Part shown: in pieces, positions 1 through 18,800 of the stretch
Layout: every line of letters starts with the position of its first letter
Position numbering within the stretch: the stretch's first letter is position 1
NCBI RefSeq assembly: GCF_901709675.1
Contig: NC_051094.1
Span: 9,790,501 to 9,854,500 of the forward strand
Direction: 5' to 3'
DNA: 64,000 nt
DNA from: Syngnathus acus
Lineage: Eukaryota > Chordata > Actinopteri > Syngnathiformes > Syngnathidae
Position numbers and translations under genes: made by a program
Notes under the pieces: model-generated
The model's database searches: none
What the model was told of the DNA's origin: nothing
What the model saw: the letters and a program-made list of their open reading frames with translations, nothing else

Positions 1-589
1 CCTCCCAGTGAATGCTGACCTCTCCAATGCAAAGCACACAGTCCATTCTTACTAATACTAATACTGACAGCTGCTTGTCTCCATTGTAAAGCCACCACAG
101 CACTCATAAATACAAAGGTCAGCTTGAGCTCACAACCAATATAAGTTCTAGCTCAGAGGTCATCGCGTCAATAATACCTCCATTTAAAAAAATCTTGCCG
201 GGTTAATTCCAAAGAGCCTCTGAGAAGACGATATAAAAATAGAATTGTGATATATATATATTTATTAGCTTTCAACTGAAAGGTACAGCTTACAAATTTG
301 CAAGATTAAAACCGGGCCAAATTGTGACAAATAAAATCTTTCGCCTTCAACCTTTTTCACAGACTTCGAAAGGTTACGAGCCAAAAGTAACTGGCGCTCC
401 TCAATCGTGACTACAGCGCCGATTCCAGATACTTTGTAGTGGAATTCTTCTATGACTGCTAAATGTTGGTTCCATGCCACACATACCTTTTGGAATTGTA
501 GTCAAAAGTTCAGATTGTGTTTTATTGCGCTATAACAGGCGTACCTGAGAATTGCTGAGTCTGAGGAAGAAGATTTTCTGAAGCTGCAA

Positions 590-830
590 CTGGGACTTAG
601 GTCAAACTGGAAGGGATTTTGAACACTTCCAAATAGCAATCACTTTTGGCCCAGATTATTCACGTTTGCGAGGTGAAGACAATGATGGATTTCACTCCAG
701 ATATCCATCCAAAGAATATATTTTGAATGGTCAAAAGCTAGCCAAAGTGTAGGCCTGAATCCAATTGAAAATATGTGGGGGAATCGCAATCACCCTGTGT
801 AAAAAATCTCTCACAAACAGATTTGTAGCA
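590..830 (+). mobile_element. Tc1/mariner transposase remnant
   Basis: The plus strand at 728-781 translates as WSKASQSVGLNPIENMWG. This matches the C-terminal hallmark of Tc1-type transposases (WPSQSPDLNPIENLWG-like). The flanking frame is broken by stops, so this is a decayed fossil inside ebf2 intron 6. The outer limits are approximate. Confidence 0.6.
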
Positions 831-2045
831 CTTTCAGAAGGAAGTGTGATCAAATATTGCTAAATATTTTAAGTCAACATGCCTTACAAAAACAACACTA
901 CTGTTACTTAAGTAAACAGTGCCTTAACAATGCTTCGTTCATTTATTTTTGCACACTTGCCCAAGCACTTTTTGTACATTTGTTATATTCTCCCATTTTA
1001 AGATCCCAAAGGGGATTTTTTTATTTTCATTTGGCAATTGATGTCATGTCAAGTTTTAAAACGACTTCTCATATTAGATACACATCAGGCATTTTAACGA
1101 GCATAGCTTCTGTTTCTATACCCACGTATGGTTTCTTACATAAGGAGCCTCAATCAAGCAGTCAATTAAGAAAGTAGAGCTACGAAGAATTATTTGTTTT
1201 TAGAAAACACAGTGAGAAGAGTTAGCAAAGATTTATGATGATGTGCCCCAAGGAGTCAATCTATATGTCTATCGATCACTTGTCGGACCAATCAGTGAGC
1301 AACACTGGCTATCAGTCAAATATAAGTGCTGCTCTCCAAACAGAGACGTCACACTGGTCTTGGACTCGCATAGAAGAGTTGGCTTGAGTTAAGATTAGAC
1401 AGTTGTAAAACTATTAAACACAGCGGGCAGTGGCCTATTAAATCATCTTCTCCCTTGGACAACTCCGGAGTCATCTCTTTGTGCCCTCGTCTTCCCTCCA
1501 CCCTCTATCCATCCTTTCACCCCTCCTCATGGATCAGCTGTGATCTCTTTCTCCTTTCACTCAGCTCGGGATTAGGGAGAGAAGGGGGCGGCCGCAGCAG
1601 AGGAAGGGGGAGAGGGAAAACTGAAACAATATGGAAAGGAGATTAGAAAAGTGGGGGTTTGGGCCATTTGGGGAATTGCAAACTACCTTGGGCTTGGGTA
1701 GGTGTCCTAATGACACTGGCTAATTATGGTAGAATTAAACAGGCCAACAGAAAAGGTTTACTGAGATGATTAACAATGGGGAAAAAAAGAAAGTGAGTTC
1801 GCTAATATGAGGTGAAGTGGTGTGAAAGAGCATGTTGGGGTGCAGGAGATCAGGAGATAAGAAGACGGGATGGGAGAAGGCAAAAACAAGGGAAAAGGAG
1901 GAAGAAACGGGTGGAAAGCATCATGGGCGATGGTCGTGAGCGGGCCCCCGCGCACTGCATGTTAATTGGAGAACAGGTGTTGGGGCTGGGAGCAGGAGGC
2001 TGATTACTGGAACCACAGAAACAGACTATACGCCCCCCTCCTTCA

Positions 2046-2084
2046 CACAAGAACACACACACACTCGCATACACACACACACAT
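2046..2084. repeat. (CA)n microsatellite, imperfect
   Basis: Interrupted CA runs in ebf2 intron 6. Confidence 0.8.
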
Positions 2085-3348
2085 GAATAATTTAAGATCC
2101 AAGCAGTGACTGGGGAAAAAGGTCAGACTAGGGGTCACCGAGACACATATACAATTGCACATACATTCATATACATAAATAAACGTATGAGGTTCCAAAA
2201 ACACTCTGAGCATACCTCCGTTTCTCACCATGCAAACGCTGACATTAACACACCTTTTTTCAACACACGTGTTGCGCAGACATACAGTGAAATGAAAAAA
2301 ATGCACATAATGGGAAATAAAATGGACCTCACCAAATTCTCTTGGCTTATCAGAAATTAACTAGCTCCTAATGGGCTACTCCCAGAGGAAAGGATTTTGC
2401 AGGGTAGTCAAGAGGGAGAGACCCCCACCAAGATGGGATGTTCCCCGTGCGATTAGAAAGGAGCAGAGGTCAACGATTCATCTCAAATCAGTCATAACAT
2501 CCCGCAATGGAAATACTGTGTACATGATTTGCTCTCTCCACAGCAGGCTGTGGAGATACTTAAATTGAGGTTGAAGGCATTTAAGGAGGAAGTGTATATG
2601 GGATGGGACATTGAGAGAATAATGTGCAAATGAGAAAAGCAGCTGCTCCCAGGCATTCTGGGAACACTGAAAAGACAACAGCCTAGTTTTTCCATGATAT
2701 GAAAAATATCCTGAGCAGAACTCCTATGAGACAGACTGTCAACAGGCAGCCAGCTTGAACTGAGAAGGGGAAGAAAAGGGTCCTTGACATAAATGAAGTG
2801 AGTGTTTTCTTCACAATTGTTATGAAAGTGGGACTGAAGGCAAAACGGAAGGAGAGGAGGTGCGGCAGGAGGGAGAGCCAATGAAGGTTGCATCGATGAC
2901 ATCACAACCAAAGTATTTCTGCTTATGACCATTCATCACTCTGCTGACAGACCCGTGAAAACCTGAAATCGCTCGAATGTGAGGGCCTTCACACACTCTG
3001 ATTACCGTGGTGGTTAAAGTGTGATAAGTGGCGGTCGGGGTGAACATTGACTACACGTGTGAGTCTGCAACGGAGATATGAAACATGCACATGCTTCACA
3101 TATGAAGATTAATGTGTTTGACCGGGGAAGACGGTGTGGAGGGGACGCTCAGGTGCAACTGGTCCTAAGAAGGGTGAGAAGTGAAAAGACGTCCGGAATA
3201 ATTCTACTCACTGCATTTTATTAGGTTCACCTGGACAATCTAATAAAAGCCAATGCAAGTGCTGTATCAAATAGGATTAAAGTATGATTGACACTGTTAA
3301 GCATGGAAACATTTTCCCAACAACCGTGCCACATTTAACTTCGAGATA

Positions 3349-3900
3349 CAGTGTTGCCTTGAGATACGAGTTTCATTCGTTGCGGGACCATAATTGCAAG
3401 TCAAAACAATTTATATCAAATCATCTTTTCCTTTAAAAAAAAATGGAAATTTAAATGAATCCATTACAGACTTCCCCAAAAATAACCCTCCACAATATTG
3501 TACACACAGTAATGATGTAACTAGATGAATGTTCCGCTTTTTCTCATGTTCCCGCTTTGACCAACAGTAGCAGTATAAGACAGACTATATCTCTCTACGT
3601 GTATTGCTGCACCATTTGTATTCAGCACATTTGTTCAAGGGTTAATGTAGCATAACAGAATGATGATATTTAGAGTTTATTCCTTTGCTTTTATATTTAG
3701 TTTGACAGTCAAATTTAACTGGAAGGGGCAATAGTGGAAATAAGGCCTTTTTTCAGAATCAATCACGAATTGCCAAACTCCTGCTCATTGCGAAGTAAGA
3801 TGAGATCATTGCCGCAAATATAGCGCTCATAAATCAAAATTAAGAAAATAATAATCCAAATGACAGCTTGTATCTCAAGTGACTTGTATCTCAAGGCAGT
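3349..3900. mobile_element. MITE-like element with terminal inverted repeats
   Basis: The left end reads tgttgccttgagatacgagt and the right end reads acttgtatctcaaggcagta. The two are inverted copies of one another with a few mismatches. About 510 bases of AT-rich non-coding DNA lie between them. No transposase is visible. I read it as a non-autonomous DNA transposon; the family is not determined. Confidence 0.55.
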
Positions 3901-4426
3901 AATAGAATTATGCTCTTCTCCAAAACTATACACAATTTTAAAGTCATACGTTCGGGCTTTTCTACTCTTCTGAAGTCATAGGATTGAAACGTAATAGGAA
4001 AACAATGATATGTTTACATAAATATTTACATCTACAATGTATGATGGAGCTCAAATTACTCCAATGCAAATTAGCACCACAATGATAAACAGATTGTTGA
4101 ATTGATACCTTACATGCTGTGTCGATCAATAGGCTTGAGGAGCAATTTCAATCTTTGTAATGACCTCTTGCGCTGGATCTATTTTTATAGTCACTATGCG
4201 ATAGTCATCTTAAGTGACATGGCCAAAGCTCTGTACCAAGTAAACCTGCACGAATACATCAATATCTTCTACTACAGACGTACACAGATCTTCAACCAGA
4301 TGGTGTGTTACAGAGTGGAAATGCAACAGTGTGTTGTGAGTGGTCAAATTTGCACAAAAGCGCAATCTTTCTCAGTGTGCAACTAAGTACGAGTCCGTGC
4401 TTTGTGTACTGTATTGGAGCTCCTTA

Positions 4427-12030
<7,604 letters not shown>

Positions 12031-13268
12031 TTAAGCCCTGTCCTGAGTGGTGAGGACACTTTTTGAAACTCAACAAAAAGTCAGTCGGGGAGCCAGAGTA
12101 GGAGAAAAAACACACTCCAAAAGAAGCGCCGCGCTCCTCCAGTGCGCAGCAAGAGAGGAAGAAAAAAAAAGAGCTTTAGAGCTTAAGTTGCTGATGAAAT
12201 GTGATGTTTTGCAAGTGTGTCGTGATATGAATCCACTTGCACTTGCGTTTAAAGGTGCAAAGATGTAAATAAATAGATCCCGTCACAGTTTTCAGTCATG
12301 GTCCAAGTAGAGCGCGAGCAATCATCTGCTCCGTGCAACTAACTACCGCGGCACAATATTGTGTGCAAGTCTCGTTGGTTGTCAGTGCAAACGAGCAACC
12401 CGCATCCAAACAGTTGGTCCGAGGGCCAGGAGGCTTGCAGTGAGCCACTGTCGTGAAGCATGAATGAGGATGGAGCGTGGAGAAGGAGGGGCCTCGGAGG
12501 GGCCATATGTTGCAATGGATGCTCTCATTGGTGTGAAGTGCGTCCCGTTATTTGGACCACGGCCACATTCAGCATCCACTCCGTGAGGCTTTCACGAACT
12601 TTGCACATTCAAAACACTTCTGTGGGCCTGTAGACCCATGGAGCAGTCTCTCCTTTGCGCGTCATTATTTTGATTATAAAATGTCTTGTACAGAAGCGTT
12701 ACTAAAGGTCCGCCACCCTCACCCACTGTGCACAATGACCTCTCAACACTTTTCACACATCTCACAAAGAGAACCAGATCAGATTTGTCATTGTGCATGC
12801 GTTTTGGTTAAGTGCGTACGTAAGTCAATAAAATAAGATTCCCTTTTTTTTTTCTTGTTAAAACCATCAAGTTTTGCCCAATTGTGAGTCCTTCCCCCTT
12901 AGTCTATTGTTTCATTGGCCGGGACAATATCACAATGACAGTAAATCTCCCCCCTTGGTCCCGCCGCAGCCCACCATCTGCCGCCAGCGCGGGACAAAGT
13001 CAGATGTTCCCCCCAATTATAAGAGCCATCCCGGGGAGTTGTGGTCCCTCTATCCCCCCCAACACCCCGCGACCTCCACCCAGCATTGTCGCCTTGGTCC
13101 CCGCGCACGTCCCATCACATGATTGACAGGTCCACTGCAACCCAAAGTCTGCAGACTTTTAGCACATTCCTTTACTGCAAATGATGTTAGCTTATTCAAT
13201 CAACAGAAAAGTGGTTAATTTTATTTTGCTCAGCTACATAGAATTTGAACAAAAAAGTAGTAGAGCAT

Positions 13269-13269
<1 letters not shown>

Positions 13270-13303
<34 letters not shown>

Positions 13304-13310
13304 GTTGTTG
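13270..13310. repeat. (ATT)n microsatellite
   Basis: Perfect ATT run passing into TTG units. Confidence 0.95.
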
Positions 13311-14011
13311 TTAGAAATGTCATTTCCAGTACTCTCATGATTGTCGCTTTATACGTTGCTCATTTTTAATGTTTGATCTTAATCTTTTTTTTTTTGCACA
13401 CAATGATGTATGATGTATGATCTTAATCTTGTATTTTTTTTTCTTGCACACAATGATGATGTATGGGAGGAAATATATTCATTTACACATGGGTGACTCA
13501 GTACCAGGAGAAATTTAGGCTTAGGCACATTTTGAGGACCGAACCTGGGATTAAAGATCTACTTGATGCACCAGATACCGTCTATTGCTATTCGAGTTGG
13601 AGCTGACTTTGGCAAGAGGTAGGCTAAGCCTGAATTGGTCATGGCATTTATGAACAAACAATTACTGTCACTCTCACACCTATTGATAATTTAGAGTCTT
13701 CACTTAAAGTAACATGACTGCTTTTGAATTGTAGGATTTAAGGAGAAAGTACAAACTGCACACAGGAAGGCTGCAGTAGAGATTTAAATCCCAAACTTTA
13801 GATCGTTGAGGAAATTTTAGAATTTGAACTGTTAAATTGACTAATCCATGAGTTCACCTCACTACTCCGCATTGATATTGCTAAAGGTGTCAAGTGCGTG
13901 TGTTGGAGGCAGCAGCTGGTTCCTGTCCCTCCCTTCCAATGGCAGAACTAATGTGAGTCACCACAACTATCTACCATTGACTGCCTGTCTGTAGGACTCT
14001 TATTCTGTTTT

Positions 14012-14045
14012 TGTTTTATTTTATTTTATTTTATTTTATTTTGTT
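14012..14045. repeat. (TTTTA)n microsatellite
   Basis: Pentanucleotide array of about six units. Confidence 0.9.
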
Positions 14046-14794
14046 TTCTTGACCTATTAAGATACATAACGCCAGTGAGCTTGCTCAATTTACCACAGAA
14101 GCAAAGTTGCTTGAGCTTTTACTGGAATATCAAAACTTGTATAACTTAAATATAACTTAAATATATGATTCAGTTTGATCATACGAATGAGGCACAGCAT
14201 TAATTTTATTCACTTGAGATCTGAATTGCATGGCATTAAAATGTTCTTTTTGCCGCACTGTCATCACTCTTAAGACTTTTGTTTAAGCCTTTAAATATAA
14301 TGCACTCAAAACTTTCAAATTTGTGAATGCACATTGCTAATCATGCTGTTAATGTATGTTTTCTCAACTCAATTCAACTCATCTGTATTTCTAGACCACT
14401 TTAAAGCAACCACCGCTGCATACAAAGTGCTGTGCAGTAAATGGAGCAAAATTAAATCATACAACAACAAACACAAGTCAAACAATAAAGTTATAACGGA
14501 GACTGTAAAAAATACCGTACCTATATGTCTATTGTTTTGGACAGTTAATTTCGTAGAGTACATGTTACTCCAACACAAATCTATTTGGTCCCTCTCTGAA
14601 CACAGAATTAACACAAGAGTAAAAAATATTCAGAGTAATTTGGGAGTGCATGACCAAATAGACTAATTTTGTGCTAAAATGTACTCGACAAAATTTGCTA
14701 TATATTGTTCATAGTACGAAAATAGGCCTATGTGCAACTAATACAATAGGTCAATTGAAGCTGCCCAGCAATAGAATAAATGCAGCAAACTGTG

Positions 14795-14841
<47 letters not shown>
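14795..14841. repeat. (ATT)n microsatellite
   Basis: About 15 perfect units. Confidence 0.95.
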
Positions 14842-15457
14842 CAGTAAATGTTACAAATGATAGATCATGTTATTAATTCTGAGAGGATTTTCTGGTGACA
14901 AAAAGTCTCTGTGGCCCCCACGTATTCGAGCCATAATATGAACAAAACAGTAAAGATAAAATCAATCTACGATAATTTAAGACATTAAAACAATAGAAGA
15001 ACACTCATTATTAGGATACCAAACTCTTTCTCAGGCTTTTAAAGGCTTTCTCTCTACTGAATTTGGAAAAGTAAAATTCCACAGGTTGTGGCGCTACCTT
15101 CTTTCATATACGGTACCTTGAATATTAGCGTCCTCTACTGGTCAAGAGAAAAAAAGCTTCTATTAATTTTTTTTTTGCTTGGGAAGGGAAGAAGTGTGGG
15201 TGTAACAAACTCAAGATTATTATCCTACATAAGAAATTATACAACTACACAAATGTTTTCTGTTCAATGAATTACTCGGGTCATGGACATTTGAAGTCAC
15301 TTTTGGAGCGCTTGAAAATTTATTTTTCTGGCTCATATTTTAAATGAGTAATTATTATTTAAAATGTATCAACCTTGTGAAATACTGAAAACAGCTAATA
15401 AAAAGTGATAATTCTGTTGTCTACGTGAAAAGAAAATTTAAGACAGCAAGTACATGC

Positions 15458-15475
15458 TTTATTCATATATTTATT
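15458..15475 (-). terminator. Candidate polyadenylation signals of the peroxidase-C1q gene
   Basis: Two AATAAA hexamers on the minus strand (plus-strand tttatt at 15458-15463 and 15470-15475), about 340 bases beyond the stop codon. Confidence 0.45.
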
Positions 15476-15809
15476 GACGTATTCAATTAAATTATGATAA
15501 CAATTCAGAAAAGAAGAGCTTTTTAATTAATAGTGTTGCTTCGAAATTAGCCCATCATATGTTACAAACCATTTTTTTCAGAAGAGGGGAATGGAAAGGA
15601 CTGTGAGGTATGTAAACGAATTGTATATGCTCATGCGCCCACACACGCACACAAACACACACTCTGTCTGTCCATCGATCCGTCTATTATCTATCCACCC
15701 ATCTATCTAAACCACACTTTTAAAAAAACGGGGATCAATACCTTATTTGCGTTATACAGGATCAAAGAGCTTTTCTATATCTATTTTTCAAATTGTTTTG
15801 GTCTAGTGT

Positions 15810-18800
15810 TTAGTCCTCTGTAAAGAGTAAATGCCCATTGAAGAAGCTGTCTCTTGTCAGACCGTTGGCTCCAAAGTTAGCCACAAGCCATATTCTGTCT
15901 CCCCGTTTCAGTTTGATGTATGTCGCTCCACTAGCTGTAATGTAACCATCCTGCCTGGTAGTGTATGAATGCAAAACGATCTCGCCATTGCGCAATAGAT
16001 CGACACTAGCAGCATGCTCGTAGATGGTGCAGGAGAACTGGAATTCGTATACCCCTGGATAGGTGCAAGTAAATATGCCCGTGTTGGTGTCAAAGCTGTT
16101 CTGTCCGTTATAGATGACCTCGTGGAAGGGGATCGGAACGCCGGCTTGGGGGAAATTATTGCTCAGTCGTACAGAAAAGGCCATTTTCTCACTGTGATAG
16201 GATCCTGGGGCACCTGGAGGTCCTGGAAAAGGAAAAACAAAGATAGATAGGTAGGGACCTGGAGCTCCTGGAAAAGGAAAAACATAGGTAATACCCTTAA
16301 ACTGCTGGGTTGAAAACTATCCAGCAGTTTTAGGCATATGAATGTACCTCAAGCCTGAAAAGAAAATAGATAGATTTACCAGGTGGTCCAGGGGGTCCAG
16401 GAAGTCCAGGTCCATATCCTCCTGGTGCCGGTCCTGGCCAGGATGGCCAGGCTGACCAGGGAGCTAGAATCAATCAAGGTGTGATGGCAGTCAGTTAATA
16501 TACACAATTTTTAGTCAAGAAAATTTAGAAACGATTCAATCCCATTTGCGATGTATATATACGTATATGTATATACAGTAAGCTATAAAGACAGATATAT
16601 GTCTATATTACAGCAGAAGATCCAATTAACAGGTGTTTTTGTGTTTCACATACCTGGATTGGGCTTGGGTGTGTTTGGAAAGGTGTCGGGAAAGCCATAT
16701 GCTAGGACACATAAAATGGTGAGGTCCATCATTCCAAAACCCAAAGACAACTGACACCCTTTTTCTCAAGATTCTCTTGATGGGACTTACGAGTTTCCAT
16801 CCATGGAGTGAGGTCAAACTCCGGGATGTAGGCGCAATTGGTGTAACCGTCCCCTCGTGGCCGGAACAAGAAAGGTTGGTCTGGAACTTCTGTGATACCG
16901 GTGTTATCACAGATAATGCGGGACGTTGATGTCGTCAGCAGAGACGCCTTCTGGGCCTTTGTGAAGACGCCCTCGTTCTCCCACCAAAATCTAATGAGAA
17001 CATTTTGTCACTGAGTTTATACTTGAGAGCAGATTGCGGACATGTATATGGTGTTATCTCTTTACCTGTCTCCCTCTCTACTTTTGCTGAACTGAAGTCC
17101 AATCAGGCAGGCAAACAAGGGTCCAACTCTTCCTCCTTTTACCAGAGGCTCTGTAATTCCTCCGAGCCATGGATCTATGTTGTCGGGTGTGCCGTACAGA
17201 TCCAGAAGCTTCTCAGCCAATTCCTTATTCTTCAACACCTGAGCCAGTTCCTCGAAATTTCGGGGTTGTGAGAGACCACAGAACTTTCGCCATTCGTTAT
17301 ATCCTGAGAACACATATCATACATGATAAAAATTCAATCACGAGATCATGAACAGGTATGTGCCAAGACAGAAACAGATACCAGGGAGTCCATGGTCACG
17401 TCCACGCTGAATGTTGAGAGCGCCCAGATCCAGCGCCATCTCAAAAGAGAATCTAAACAGCAAGTCTCTCAGCTCCTCCGTCATAATGGCATCCTGAACA
17501 TTCAACTTAGCCTGCCGACCTACAATTCCTCTCAATATTGGGTCTAGGCCACCTGAAATCATTTAATTACATGAACTGTAATAAAATGCAAGGACATGTA
17601 AGAGAAAACATCTGCAGATTATGACCATACCTTCAAAGACAACCCTCCATGGTGTGTTCAAGGCTGTGTGCAGCAATGTAGATGGGTACAACGGATGTTC
17701 CTCGTAAGCGGCATTGAGACGGGCAACAAATGGCTGAATCATTGAGTGGCCATATCGATAGGCAGCTGTTGCGTATACATTAGCGATAGATGGGTCTACG
17801 AATTTATTATAGCCAGGGTAGGTGGAGAGCTTCTTAGCAACCACCTCAGGTCCTACAATGTAGCCAATGTAGTCTCTGAACGTAATAATCTGAGGGACAA
17901 CATAAAATGTAAACAGCCAAATTCATCAAACAAGAGTGTTGTTAATGCAAGCGCGGCAGTCTCTAACCTGGAGATATGCTCCCACAATCTTGCGGGCTTC
18001 CTGGTACAGTCTCTCTCCATTCCAGGAAGGATTTAGTTTGGCCAGGGCTCGAACCAGACGGTTATGCTCACGTAAGAATAGTGTGTGCAGCGATGTCAAA
18101 ATAATGTTCTCGTTGACGCGTTCATCACCTTCACAGTAGACATCAAATAAAATGGTTGCTGATGGAATCGTAAGGAGAAGATACCAAATGAGCTTGTTCA
18201 GCCTGCCACTCACCTGCCAAAAAGCACAACACCTCCTCGGCTTTTGGGTTGTTGGTGATGCGAGCTCGGGTTGCACACACGTTGGCCATCATTTTGGTGA
18301 AGGGCAGCAGTTCTCTGCCTTTGTCAGTATACTCTGTGTTGACCCTCAACAAGCCCTCATCTGTGGTGAGGTCACGGAGCTCTAGAGCTTTCTCTTCATC
18401 TGAGCCGTATATCTGACTTCCGTCGATGAAAGCCGTGAGGGAGTTCAACTGTTGCCGTACAGTGCGAGAACCAAAGATGAAGCCTGTGTCGCCAGATCCA
18501 CAAGTCGCCGTTGACCGAAAGAAGGGGATGCACTCCTGCTTGCCGAAGCGCGGGTCACCCTTGGGAATCTGTACAGAAGGCGAGACTCGGTGAGTGCGTT
18601 TGTCTGGATGTGGCTTACGTCTTTTGTTGTGGGGGTGACACGCGTGACAGACACTATGGGACGTCACTGACCATAATAGGGAAGCAAGGCTCGGAGCGCT
18701 CACAGCTCTCGTCACAGTCCAGACCATTGCTTAATGAACGGATGACGGGTGAATGCGGCGCTAACGTCTGGTCGTGGTCCGTCCATTGTCCAAAGGAGGG

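Larger units (their letters stand above)
12031..15809. other. Intergenic: ebf2 upstream region and 3' flank of the peroxidase gene
   Basis: 3.8 kb between the ebf2 start codon and the peroxidase stop codon. 12031-12600 and 12950-13110 are relatively GC/CpG-rich and are the natural place for the ebf2 5' UTR and promoter, though I see no clear TATA box. The rest is AT-rich with (ATT)n arrays at 13270-13310 and 14795-14841 and a TTTTA array at 14012-14045. No gene is supported. Confidence 0.6.
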
